A DNA stretch of 60,000 nt. It comes from Takakia lepidozioides (taxonomy: Eukaryota; Streptophyta; Takakiopsida; Takakiales; Takakiaceae). The translations under genes were made by a program, and so were the position numbers. Shown one piece after another: positions 10,490 through 20,643 of this stretch (the stretch's first letter is position 1; each line of letters begins with the position of its first letter). The notes below the pieces were generated by a model that saw only the letters and a list, made by a program, of their open reading frames with translations, was not told where the DNA came from and ran no database searches. The stretch is taken from NCBI GenBank assembly GCA_030704615.1, contig CM060732.1, positions 1,242,001 to 1,302,000 on the forward strand, in the 5' to 3' direction.

Positions 10490-11420
10490 ATGTGTTTTGG
10501 TTTTGCTTCCATCCCCAAACTGTTTTTCAAGTTCTTCGCGCGTTCCCGTAAGTACAGTTAGGGATTGCCTGCTTCAGATTCCGGCATTGAAAAATGTTTG
10601 TGGGTTGGATTGAATGAACTACTTTGCAAAAAAAAGGGTTTGCTGTTAATATTCAATTCTCTAGCGGGCGATCTCCTCATTCAAAAATCATGTCCTCGAT
10701 CCTAAACCATCCACAAACCTACCATTGTTCTCGGTCGGAAAGAATATTCATGTGGGGGCGATGAAGAGGGATAAAAAAATAAGGACATAGGCGACAACCG
10801 ATCTAATGGGGGGGGGAGCACGGAATTAGGGCCTGCACACGTGGATGATTGCTGACGTGGCGTGAGCCTAGCCAGGCTCACAGGCTCACGCGGCCAGGCT
10901 CATGCGCAAGCATTCTCCGATCAGACTCGTCACTAAAAGAAAGCAAACACAGCTCTGTCCTGTTTGTCGTCTCTCACGATCAAACTCGACACAAAGAAAA
11001 CAAACAGATGGCAGGGGAGACAAAAAAATACTTTGGGTTTTCCATCACTACATCCATCCATTCATTTGTTTTTCCATTTTTTGGCCATTTTAATTTCATC
11101 CATTCATCCAAAATAAATCTGTAAATGAGTTTCACTATCAGTTCATCCAATCGCTGCTAGCTCAGCGTTTGCATTATCATTCGTTCCTACGTTCATCCAA
11201 TAGTTGCCAGCAAAGCGTTTGTTGTATCATTTGTTCATACGTTCATCCAGTGCACAAAAGTTATGTTTGATACGTTCATCCAATAGTTGCCAGCAAGGCA
11301 TTTGTGTATCATTCGTTGTTTTGTTTCACTAACCTTAACAGCAGTCGATTAGTTTTACTGTTAATCTGCTGGGTCAGTGAAACAGTAGTTAAATATTCTT
11401 ACTACTTATTATCCTTGTCG
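10490..11420. other. Intergenic, with a weak 'TTCATCCAAT' repeat
   Basis: No gene seen. At about 11,130-11,310 a loose repeat with TTCATCCAATAGTTGCCAGC and GTATCATTCGTT recurs three to four times at 35-85-bp spacing. A short cluster of CAGGCTCA/GGCTCAC motifs lies at 10,868-10,905. Confidence 0.4.
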
Positions 11421-11502
11421 TGCGCATACATATCGCTACACAACTACATCGCTGTCCAAACCACACCACACATATATGCACAATAAAGTAGTCTGCCACA
11501 AT
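11421..11502. repeat. 82-bp direct repeat, copy A
   Basis: Identical over 82 bp to 11,867-11,948 (begins TGCGCATACATATCGC, ends TCTGCCACAAT). The two copies bracket 364 bp that include one arm of the 224-bp inverted repeat. On the minus strand the outer copy follows a G-rich tract downstream of integrase, so the 82-mer may be part of the retrotransposon's 3' LTR. Confidence 0.9.
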
Positions 11503-11503
11503 A

Positions 11504-11726
11504 GATAAACAAGCTAAAAAGGACACACACTTTCAACACAAGAAATATGAAATCCATCGTTATCACTCTTTAAAATAGAAGTCGAGCCAGGGGCATCCCA
11601 CGCTATGGGGACTCCACCCCACAACAACCTACACTCCCATCATAAGCACACTCAGATCTAAACGCATGAAGGAGCTCGGTCGCGCAGGCTCAAATCGAGA
11701 GAGATGAGCTGCGCGACTGCCGCTCT
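11504..11726 (-). repeat. 224-bp dispersed repeat, inverted relative to 21,644-21,867
   Basis: Reverse complement of 21,644-21,867 with about five substitutions and one length difference, roughly 97-98 percent identity by eye. It runs from GATAAACAAGC to GCCGCTCTC. The two arms lie 9.9 kb apart in opposite orientation on either side of the Ty3 element. They therefore cannot be its two LTRs, which would be direct. They could be terminal inverted repeats of an enclosing element or two independent insertions of a short element. Confidence 0.9.
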
Positions 11727-11866
11727 CGTAAAGATAAGACGGTTCAGGTGTCAAACTAAACTTGACACCTGATTTTACACTTGACCTAAATCCAAGTGTT
11801 AAATACAAATAACTAGCTTTATTCTAGTTGTTTTCACACTGTGCTTATTTAACTTGACAGCTGTCA

Positions 11867-11948
11867 TGCGCATACATATCGCTACACAACTACATCGCTG
11901 TCCAAACCACACCACACATATATGCACAATAAAGTAGTCTGCCACAAT
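11867..11948. repeat. 82-bp direct repeat, copy B; candidate 3' LTR start
   Basis: Identical to 11,421-11,502. Read on the minus strand it begins TGTGGCAG immediately after a purine-rich tract (GAGGTAGAGCTAGGGGGG at about 11,953-11,970), as expected for the junction of polypurine tract and 3' LTR. No matching 5' LTR was found to the right, so this assignment is tentative. Confidence 0.4.
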
Positions 11949-12191
11949 CGCCCCCCTAGCTCTACCTCCAGATAGCTACAAGATGTAATAGCCACAGCTG
12001 TACTAAGTCCTCTATCACTGTCCCTATTGCACTCAAACCCTATAGACCAAGAGGCCGGGTACAAGAGTAGCCCCATCGTTAGTCGTCGTCTTGCAATCTG
12101 TGAACTTGAGCTAGGACCTCGTGTGTTCAAGGTCTCCTAGTAGCTGGGCCTTGCGTTTCTTGTTAGCCTTCCATGGTTGTATCCACTCCCA

Positions 12192-12345
12192 CTATCCAAT
12201 GCAATGTGGACATAACCAATCCCCATCCGGAACCATCTCAAGAGGTGGAGTCAAGCATCCTATATGTCAACCTCTAGAGCATCGATTACACACCAGCATG
12301 GTGGCTGCCCCTCTAGCAGACCCACATAACATACACCTCAAACAT
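12192..12345 (-). pseudogene. PHD finger at the integrase C-terminus, split by TGA
   Basis: The last residues before the stop at 12,267 read CMLC then VCNRCSRG. Past the TGA the same frame continues HIGCLTPPLEMVPDGDWLCP, then HC, and stops at TAG 12,192. Together this is the C4HC3 pattern of a PHD finger, with the hallmark P-P-L, V-P-x-G-D-W and C-P-x-C tail. The TGA sits where PHD fingers have the invariant Trp just before the His, so a TGG to TGA change is the simple explanation. PHD fingers bind histone H3 tails. In the position where chromoviral integrases have a chromodomain, it may steer integration to particular chromatin. That role is inference. Confidence 0.8.
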
Positions 12346-14537
12346 GCAGATACCACTGCCAAGTTTGGGTCTATCCTGCCATCGACATTCGGAAGGTGAC
12401 ATGGCGCACAATTACGCACATGGTCTTTCCAAGTTATGCCATCCCGACCCTCCAAGACCAAGACGCCTGAGGGCAAGACCTCTCGAACCCTCAAAATAAC
12501 ACGTCCGGCAGTCACATCCAAGGTCGTAGGAGCAGTTTGCTGCAGATAGACATAGTCACCAGGGTTGAATCTCCGAACCCCAGGACGATAGCCCCCACAA
12601 CGTATGGTAGCATACCTCAACGTATCACGGTGTTGTGCAATGGCAAGGTTCTCGAAAGCCATGGGCATGACTCTCTTGAACAACTCTGCACGCTGCTCAC
12701 ATGCACGTGCCCACACGTCCGGATCGTCAAGGTTAAGAACTGTAGCAGCTTCTCTGCGAATGGATGTAGGCAAATCCGGCTCTCGGCCAAAGAGAAGAAA
12801 GTATGGTGAGAAGGAGGCAAGTGATGCTTGCTTGCTGAACCTGTAGCCCATGGCTAACCAGGGTAACTGAAGGTCCCAATCTCCTAGGTGTCCCTTCTGC
12901 AAGCCATACTTGCGCAAACCCCTCTTTACTGTCTGAACAACTCTCTCTGCCAAGCCATCGGCCTCAGGATGATCCCGAGAAGTGGTGCGGTGGTCTATCA
13001 AGGCCTTGTCACACAAAGCCTGAAACTCCCCCAAGAACTCTCTCCCTTGGTCCGTGAGTACCTCAGCTGGAGCACCGAATCGGCTAAGCACACAATCCAA
13101 GAATGCATACGCAGCTCCCTCACTAGCCTTATCAGGCAATGGAACCAATTCAATCCACTTGGAGAAGTGCTCCACCATCACCAACACGTACTTGTTGTGG
13201 CGCATGGTCAGTGGCAACGGCCCTGCGAAGTCAAGACTCCACCTGTAGCCCAATCCCATGATCGGAAGAGGGTGCAATTGTGGAGTAGGGGCGTTGAATA
13301 AAGCACGCACCCTGTCACACACCATGCACCTAGCCACAAATTGTTGCACCTCTGTGTGCATACCACGCCACCAATACTGCCCCTGCAGTAGACTATGAGT
13401 GCGTCGCACCCCAAAATGCCCCAACTCCTCATGGGCATGCCGCACTAACCGTGCCCGCTGTGTTGGGTGAGGCACAATCCTCACTCGACCGACCTCCCAC
13501 ACTCGGAGCAGGTGTGTCCCCTCCCACTTGAACCTCTTGGCTCGTTGTAGGATCCGATCCCTCTCCTTGGCAGTCACAGTGGCTGCAGTGTCTCCAGTGC
13601 GGAGGTAGTCCAACACAACTGAATCCTCATGTATATCTTTGGCACCACCTTGCTCATTGCTGGCCTCAGGGTCCTCAGACACTTGATCTACAGTCATCCC
13701 TGTTGTAGGTCCAACCTGGCCTTCCGCTGCCAAGATACACAGAAATGCAGATGCATGCCATCCGGGCACCATCTCCTCGTCCGTCTCACCATGCCACCGA
13801 GCTCCAGTGTCATCCTGCTGGCTCGTGCATGGATTGCGACTCAACCCATCTGCATTGCGATTGACCAAACCCGGTCGATGCACCACCTGAAAGTCATACT
13901 CTTGAAGGATGAGTGCCCACCGTGCAAGCTTCCCCGTAAGCTTGTCTGACTCCATCAACCACTTGAGTGGTTGGTGATCCGTGACAAGGGTGAAGAGATT
14001 GCCGTATAGATAGCACCTGAAGTGTGCCACGGCCCACACTGCAGCTAAGCATTCTCCCTCATATGAGCTATACTTAGACTCTGCAGCATTGTTCGAGCGG
14101 CTAGCATAAGCCACTACGAACTCTCTTCCCTCATCATCCACCTGTGTGAGCACCGCTCCAAGCCCCAGCATGCTCCAATCTGTATGCAGCTGAAAAGGAC
14201 GCCCCCTGATAGGTCGTCTCAAGATGGGCGCCGAGGTCAACCTCGCCTTGAGCTCTTGAAAAGCTTGTTCTTGCTCATCTTCCCACTGCCACTCCTGGTC
14301 CACCTTGGTCAGCTTGGTTAGAGCCTTTGCAATGGCACTAAATCCCTTAACAAACCGTCTGTAATAGTTTGCTAACCCCATGAAAGCTCGAACTCGGCTC
14401 ACATCCGTGGGGCGTGGAACCTGTGCAATGGACTCTACCTTAGTCTGCTGTACCCCCAATCCTCCAGGATATATCATGTGACCCAGATACTCAATCTGGT
14501 TGTGGAAAAACTTGCACTTTCCCGGATGTAACTTCAA
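12267..14537 (-). pseudogene. Ty3/gypsy pol: RT thumb, RNase H, integrase
   Basis: About 756 codons open. Residues 1-105: RT connection (YLGHMI, VRAFMGLANYYRRF). Residues 115-235: RNase H, with D120 (LHTDWS), E159/E162, D187 (TDHQPLKWL) and D230 (RNADGLSR). Residues 355-410: integrase zinc domain, HHCC with H369, H374, C404 and C407. Residues 430-545: catalytic core D436, D496 and E531, D-D-35-E spacing. Then a C-terminal segment running into the PHD finger. The frame is one base out from the RT just upstream (14,548), so it has no start of its own. Catalytic residues are intact, which suggests fairly recent inactivation. Confidence 0.92.
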
Positions 14538-15709
14538 TCCGTGCGCCTCAAGCGCTCAAATACCCCCTGAAGGTGTCTCTCATGCTCCTCCACCGTAGCA
14601 CTAAAGATGATGATGTCATCTATGTAGCACCGAGCAAACTCCACCCCTGCTAGAATCCTGTCCATGACTCTTTGAAACTCAGCGGGAGCGTTTTTAAGCC
14701 CAAATGGTAAGAACCGCCACTGGTATAGGCAATCTTTCCCGTGCTCATTGATCCCCCAAAATGCCGTCTTTTGCTTATCCGCCTCCTTGATCGGCAACTG
14801 GTGATATCCGGATCGTAAATCCAACGTGCTAAAGACCTTGGAATGCCCAATGGCATCAAAGATCTCCTCTGGTGTCAGCATGGCATACCTATCGGACTTG
14901 GTCTGACGATTTACAGGCCGGTAATCACCGCACATACGTCTCTCCGTCCAATTGCCATAGACATCCTTCTTGGCTGGCATCACTGTGGCTGAAGCATACT
15001 CTCCACCAGAGAGCTCCACCAAACCTGCCTCCCAGAGATCTTGAGTCCTCATCTGAATCAAAGACCTCTCCATGTCACTGTATCTATAGGGTCTCCGAAA
15101 GATTGGCGTGTCAGTGGCCAACTCAATACGGATCTCTTGACCCTTCAGTGCTCCCAAGTCCTTCAAACTGAAGGCAAAGCAATTCCTGTAAGCCCTCAGG
15201 AACCGCCGTATACGTCGTCTCTCTCCTCCGGTGACAATGGGTCCAATGTCAGGCTCCCAATTGTCCTCCGTAACTGCAACCTTAAGTCCAGTGGGCTTAG
15301 AGGTAGAGGACGCGTCCCGTGGTTGCTATGCTGCAACCTCTTGAGCAGTACTTCCTTCCTGCTCAGTCAATGACAAGGCCTCATCCTGCCCCATCATCTC
15401 ATCATTGAGAACCTCCTCATCCCGAGAAGAATCCCCAACCTCATCCATCACAGCTGCCTTGGCTGCCAACTCCCTCTGAACCTCGAGCACCTCCCACGTG
15501 TGCCATGGATGTCTACACCCCGTGGTCCTCACCGGCTCGCCCCCACTCGCTGCCTGTACCGTCTCGGTAGGCAGAGAGACAGTCAAGGGAAGTGCACTCC
15601 GCACTCTACGTTGCTCAGCCATAGCCAAGCTGATAATCCAGGTCAAGCAATTGAGATCCATTGCTTGCCCCAACACCTGACGACGTGATGCCTCAGAAAG
15701 AGAAGGCAC
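14534..15709 (-). pseudogene. End of methyltransferase, linker, and Ty3 reverse transcriptase
   Basis: One frame, interrupted by TAG at 15,326. The first part continues the methyltransferase C-terminus (SRRQVLGQAMDLNCLTWII, the motif X helix of C5 methyltransferases). An acidic linker follows. After the TAG come EDNWEPDIGP, a basic helix and the RT. In the numbering that starts at 15,166: LDLRSGYHQLPIKEAD has catalytic D116, FLPFGLKNAPAEFQRVMD follows, and YIDDIIIFS at 181-189 holds the catalytic Asp pair. The frame is lost near 14,548, apparently by one missing base at GGCGCACGG. Template use would be reverse transcription of the element RNA. Confidence 0.92.
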
Positions 15710-17607
15710 CGCCGTGGTCCCAGTGGAAAACCCATAGCCCGCTCTCGCTCGTCGGCATTAGGCTCCACTAACTGCTGCAACTGAGCATCCCACAGGAGGC
15801 CAGGTCCACCATCCCGAAAAGCATGGGATCCTGGGAAGCTGAGCAGTGTAGGTAATGTTGCTCGTGGTTGACCCACCATGTTGACCACTGCCAAAGGCGA
15901 ACGGTCATCGTGTCTCACACGTTGAGACTCCACGGTGAGGTGTGCTGGCCGCTGCACCCCATCAAATGCACGCTTGAGCAGTGCGGGTGGCATCAAGTTA
16001 GTCCACCAAAGCCGTGGACGATGAGCCCGTGACCCCACTGCAGCTGCATCCAGCAACACTGCTGACCCAAGCCACGACCGGACTTGATGCACACTGGCCA
16101 TCACCCTGGCCCGAGAATCACCCATCAGTGGCACATTCTCCAAGATGTATGCTGGAGATACAGCTTGATGAAGCTGCAAGTGGCGCAAAACCCGCACCAT
16201 CTCCCAAAACAGACCCGTCCTCGAGTCTCGCAATCCATTGCCATGCCCGGCTGATGAATGCCCTTGGCAGGGCCAACCTGCCACTACCAGATCAATGGAG
16301 CCAACCTGCTCCAAATCCGGCGCCCCCAGCAACGAAATGTCTGCTGGCAAGGCTTGTTGGTATCCACGAACTGCAGACACTGGCAACAAAGCAGGGTACT
16401 GCTGTACCAACTTAGCAACATGGCGCAGTGAGACGCGTCGTGCAGTCTCATCCCTCTCCACATACAGGTAACGCCTTACCCACACACCTGCCTGTAGCAC
16501 AGCAGCCAATCCGGTGCTGATCCCGCCAAACAAGTCCAGAAGGCAAATGCCTTCATCCGGATACTGCCACACAATAGGTGTGGTATCCAATGGTGACAAC
16601 TGAGGTGGTCCTGGTGCAATACCCACACTCTCCTCCTCTCCTGACGGTACAAAAGCCTCTACCCAGGCTTGTTGCACCCGTCGATCAGCAACCTGTTGCA
16701 AATCCTTGCTCGTACCCCACAATGGAGTGTGAGCAACCATGGCAGGCAACTCCGCCATACCATGCATGTCATCCTGCTCTGCTGGAGGTGGCACATCCTC
16801 TGCATGGGCATTGCCTTCCAGCAACTCTCCAGGCCAACTAACTGCAGCTGTAAAGGCGGCTAGTGTTGGCATCTTGCCCCGTTGGGCAGCCGCAATACCC
16901 CCAATGAATGTCACAGGGAGCTGTGCACGACGACCATCCCCTGACTGCCATCCAGGCCTGTAGAATGCTGACTCCTCCCAAAAGTCCAGGGTGAAGCCCA
17001 TGGGGTATAACACTGCCCCACCAACGAGGACATCGTAAGAGACCGCGTCTGTCACAATGGCCTTGGCTCGCATCACTGAGCCATCTGTAGGATGATCCGG
17101 CTGCAGTCTAATGGCCAACTGATGTCGTGTCATGCCCCGAGCCTGCTCTGATCCTCCCAGAGATGTCTGTATCTGGAAAGGACAAGGCTCCATATCCGCC
17201 TCCATGAGGCCCAAACCTGCAATAGCAGCTCTGCCCAACATCAGTGGCTGAGCTCCCGAGTCCAACAAGACCCGCAGTGGCCGGTACTTCTTGCTTGCCG
17301 GTCCACTCAAAGAGAAAATGTCATCCTGGTTGTCTAACAAGACAACTCCAGGTGTCACCATGGCGCGCTCAAAGGCTGGCCTAGCTGGCAGCTCCGTCAA
17401 CCTGGCAGCTGCAGCTTGCCAGGGCGCAGCCGTGGCAGTCTTGACCCTCAAATCCGAGGATCCCTCTGCCACTACACCTTCCACTAACTCCGCAGAAGAT
17501 GAAGTGACCTCCCCACTCTCACAGAGTGTTGCTGCTAGTCTGAACACTGCAGCTGGCCTTACCCCGGCGTCGCAATCATGGTTGCCGAGAACAGTGGGGC
17601 TTGACAC
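15643..17607 (-). pseudogene. Aspartic protease fused to C5-cytosine DNA methyltransferase (retrotransposon-encoded)
   Basis: About 654 open codons with no start ATG of their own; the reading frame enters from gag. Residues 111-135: retropepsin-like site LLDSGAQPLMLG. A second conserved block, YDVLVGGAVLYPMGF, is near 191-205. Residues 354-654 carry the C5-methyltransferase motifs in normal order: I DLFGGISTG (358-366, SAM binding); acidic YVERDE (382-387); IV GWPCQGHSSAG (444-454) with catalytic Cys447; VI ENV (490-492); VIII RAHRPRLWW (527-535); IX/X ERERAMGF (620-627), where the frame is lost by one base near 15,720. Motif X continues in the next frame at 15,709-15,620. The domain would methylate cytosine in DNA. 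Target context cannot be told from sequence. Confidence 0.9.
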
Positions 17608-18027
17608 ACAGAGGTGGCTGCCCCCAATAACACACCGGCTGCACTAGCCTTGGTAGCAGGTGTCAGTGCTGCACGTGTAGCTCTCCCCAATGGCATAGTA
17701 ACCTCCGCCTCGGTAACAGTCGGGCGAGAACTAGGTGCCATGGATGGCGTCGACACAGTCTCCGCCAATGTGAATGACTGAGGAAGCCTCGCCTGACGGC
17801 TTGCCTCCCCACGTTGTGGATCCAATTCCACCTCTGCACCTCGTGGCTCAGGAACTCGTGCTGCTCCTCGAGTCACGGCTGCAGCAGACTCCACCTGCTA
17901 GTGGTAGTGCTGCTCCGCACATGAATCCCATGCCTCCCATATCTCCTCCCTCAGGAACAGGAGGTGGACCATCCCGCCTGGGAGCCGGTACCGCCTGAGC
18001 TGTAGCCATGGCAGCGAGCCTCTGCTC
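17550..18027 (-). pseudogene. Gag-protease linker with three frame changes
   Basis: After gag, coding-like sequence continues in shifted frames. 18,155-17,848 is Gly/Gln/Arg-rich, followed by a short coiled coil (MANRLQQLEQRLAAM) and a Pro-rich part. 17,895-17,559 is an Ala/Thr/Glu-rich stretch, then the protease frame begins near 17,565. The first change falls at a run of six C (plus strand, near 18,155), a typical slippage site. It could be a mutation or a programmed gag-pol frameshift. Confidence 0.6.
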
Positions 18028-19496
18028 TAGCTGCTGAAGCCGGTTGGCCATGCCTTGGTCAACACCCTGACCTCCGCGTCCTTGGCCATGTTGAGCTTGC
18101 CCTTGGCCTGCACCTCGTGCCCGACCACCTCGTCCTCTCTGGGCTGGTCCACCTCCCCCCGGCCACCATTGTTCCCTTGGAACTGGCCTGGGCGCAACTC
18201 AGGATGCAAGTCATAACACTGGGCATCTCCATGCCCATACTTGCCACAATGCCCACACTGCAACTGTGCAGGCTGTGTTTGTGCCGGCCTTTTGCCACTC
18301 TCTGGGCAATCTCTCTTGACATGGGGTCCTCCACATGTCCAACATATCACCCCTGGTTGTTGTTGGCCTGCAAAAGATGCCACGGGCCTTTGCACCTGAG
18401 GTCCCCTGTAAGCTCCATGCTTGGGTTGGGAAACCTTGCCCCCCTGACCACGCTGTTGGGCAGTCCCTTGTGCCTGTGGGCTGGCAGCTGCGCCTCGTGC
18501 AGGCATGTCCTTGCCAAATCCAATGGTAACAACTCGCTCCTCCACCATGTTGAGCTCAATCCGCTCAGCCAGCAGAAACACATCTGCTAATGTGGGTTGG
18601 GCTGCTTGTAACAGGGTTGCATCTCGCACCCTTCTCTTGAGCTCCTTGTCCAGAATTCCATACCAAAACTGGATTGCCTGAGCTTCAGTAATCCCTTGGG
18701 TCACACTTATCAAGCGCCTCATACGAGTGTACGCCTCTCGCAGGCTCTCACTGGGTTTGCGCTGGAAGTCTTGCAAACTTCGCAGCTTCTCTGTCCGTAC
18801 ACCTTGGTAGTTCCTCCGCAACTCCTGGAAGAACTCCACCACCGGGTTGAATCTAGGCACATGTGTTGTAGTCGTGGCAGGAGAAGTAGTAACACCTTTT
18901 GAACTGGTACCACCTGCAGAAGTACCGGCACTACTTGCTCCACTACTAATGCTGGCAGTGGGAGATATTGGTACTGATGCAGCTACTGGTCGCGTCGTGC
19001 CTCGAGTAATGGAGACGTAGTCAGGTGACCAATACATCCTCCACTCCTCAATTTCTGCTTCATGTCCTCGCCTGAACTCATGGTAATCGTCCATAGGCGG
19101 GCCTTTCAAATGCTGGAACAGTCCCTTCCACGCCATGAATGGGGTGAATAGTTGTGGATTGCGCATCTGCTGCAAATCACACCAGCTGTCGAACTCCTGG
19201 ATAAAGTCATCCAACTCGATTGTGCCCACAGCTCCAGAGTACCTACGAGGCCCCTTGGTAGCTCCATACATCTCCTCCATGTCGTCCCACAATAATGGCG
19301 AATGAAACTGCACACCTGTTGATGAAGCCTCCGAGTCTGTGTCTGACTCTACAATAGTTGAGGGTGGCGGTGAAGGTGGTCTGAACCGAATACCTCGTCT
19401 TTTGAACCCACTCTCACTGTTACTGCCTGTAGCCGTACTCCCCTCAAAACCCTTGGGTAACTCCGTAATGACACTCACAATGTGCACCTCCTCCAC
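18027..19496 (-). pseudogene. Ty3/gypsy gag with two CCHC zinc knuckles
   Basis: About 489 codons. Residues 90-160 and 215-320 are helical capsid-like sequence (VVEFFQELRRNYQGVR, SLREAYTRMRRLI, IQFWYGILDKELKRRVRDAT) as in retrotransposon gag. Residues 330-380 are Gln/Gly-rich. Two nucleic-acid-binding knuckles follow: C385-C388-H392-C397 and C414-C417-H422-C427, both C-x2-C-x4-H-x4-C. The first codon of the open frame is GTG, not ATG, and an in-frame TAG lies just upstream. Either the start is lost or the N-terminus is supplied by splicing from the leader ORF. Gag would package the element RNA. The last 20 codons are probably out of frame after the C-run at 18,155. Confidence 0.9.
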
Positions 19497-19833
19497 GTGA
19501 CACTATAAGGCTCTAGTACTAATCTAATAGTGACACAGGTGGGCACCTGTTGCGGTCTAAGGGTCATATCCCAATGGCTCAGGGCACCTGCACCTGCATC
19601 CACCGCAAGAACTCCTATGGTTGGCTGGTCATCAACCCAGCCTCACCATAGAAGAAACACTGGTGGTCTTGCTGGTCATCACTCCAGCCTCACCACCGAG
19701 AGCATACTCTAGGATTGACCGGTGATCAAATCCGGCCTAATCCCTATGAAAGCAAACGCCCACACAAAACCAACATGGCACACAGTCAAGCATGCAGGTG
19801 TTGGGGGGGATCCAAACACAAGAAATCAAAACA
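19497..19833. other. Leader between the upstream ORF and gag; no gene
   Basis: GTGACACTAT (about 19,498) and ATAGTGACAC (about 19,528) form a near-perfect stem just ahead of gag. A CTGGTCATCA(A/C)(C/T)CCAGCCTCACCA motif recurs twice (19,625-19,695). A primer-binding site matching initiator-Met tRNA was looked for and not seen. Confidence 0.4.
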
Positions 19834-20643
19834 TCAACACCCCCACACCAAAATCCAGCTGCAATGCTGATCCTGCAGAATATCCCAGCCCAAAACCCCG
19901 GACTGACTGGCCTCCACCAAGAAAGTGCCTCGCTCTGCATGATGGTAAGGTGTAGGAGGTATATCTATGTCCAGAAACCTGCCACTAACCTTGTCCCAAG
20001 CTACAGTAGCTCGCTCTAACCAACCCTCCTCCTCTTTCTGCCAGGTAGAGACAAAGCAACACTCTACTATCTCCCGCTCACTGAACACTAAAGAAAACAA
20101 AGGTAGGGTCTGATAGTCTCTCAACTCGAAAGCTTTGAGACGGTTGCGGGTGTCCTCATTGCGAATGACTGCATCTCCTTCAAACAGAACAAACTTGTCC
20201 TCGCTAATGAACCCCCGCTCGTGGTTGCCTTGTGCAGAGCGTGTCCGGCTGCAACGCTGTCTGATTGCACAAACTTGTGTAGCTCCTGCTCCTCTGCTCC
20301 AGTACACCACAGCCTTGTGGCTGAATACCTTGGTCCCCGGGGCTGTCTTTGGCTGTGTTCCAAGCCTAGCTTTCACCCACTTTAGTATTTCACTTACAGC
20401 TGCAGAACTGCTGGCTCCAACAGAGTTCTGACTGTCCAAAGCGATATTGAGGCCCTCAACGCCAACTACAGCAGTCTGTTGTCTACTGCTAAAGCCTGAC
20501 TCCCAGTATGCGATCAACTCGTCCAACTGTTCTCCACTCAAATCAGTCTGAGTTCCTTGGGAAACATAAATCTTGTCCCCTTGTGTGTACAGGCTAAGAG
20601 AAGAGACCTGCCCTTCAATTACGTCCTCATCCCCCCCAGCCAT
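19834..20643 (-). CDS. Leader ORF upstream of gag, unknown function
   Basis: True ATG at 20,641-20,643 and 269 codons. The N-terminus is acidic (MAGGDEDVIEG), followed by a mixed alpha/beta-looking middle (SAAVSEILKWVKARLG, EDKFVLFEGDAVIRNEDT) and LPLFSLVFSEREIVECCFVSTW. It shows no knuckle, protease or polymerase motif and I do not recognise it. Because gag lacks an ATG, this frame may be the N-terminal part of the element's polyprotein joined by a short intron across 19,500-19,830. Alternatively it is an independent gene next to the element. Downstream in minus orientation, CTGGTTTTTG and TGACCCAGTTTTTGAGGGG near 20,780-20,840 resemble the 5' leaders of LTR elements. Confidence 0.45.
   Translation of the reverse strand: MAGGDEDVIEGQVSSLSLYTQGDKIYVSQGTQTDLSGEQLDELIAYWESGFSSRQQTAVVGVEGLNIALDSQNSVGASSSAAVSEILKWVKARLGTQPKTAPGTKVFSHKAVVYWSRGAGATQVCAIRQRCSRTRSAQGNHERGFISEDKFVLFEGDAVIRNEDTRNRLKAFELRDYQTLPLFSLVFSEREIVECCFVSTWQKEEEGWLERATVAWDKVSGRFLDIDIPPTPYHHAERGTFLVEASQSGVLGWDILQDQHCSWILVWGC

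Larger units (their letters stand above)
11867..20643 (-). mobile_element. Ty3/gypsy retrotransposon carrying a cytosine methyltransferase and a PHD finger (degenerate)
   Basis: Minus-strand order: leader ORF (20,643-19,834), gag with two CCHC knuckles, aspartic protease, C5-cytosine methyltransferase, reverse transcriptase, RNase H, integrase, C-terminal PHD finger. Integrase after RNase H and the YIDD reverse transcriptase place it in Ty3/gypsy. The insertion of a methyltransferase between protease and RT is not standard for the family. Lesions I could place: one-base frame changes near 18,155 (a run of six C on the plus strand), about 17,900, about 17,565, about 15,720 and about 14,548; a TAG at 15,326; a TGA at 12,267. 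LTRs, primer-binding site and target duplication were not established. The boundaries given are the outermost parts I assign to the element. Confidence 0.85.

Noticed and set aside
12100-20640. The many plus-strand frames over the retrotransposon
   Set aside because: They are antisense to strongly supported gag-pol domains and have no recognisable content.
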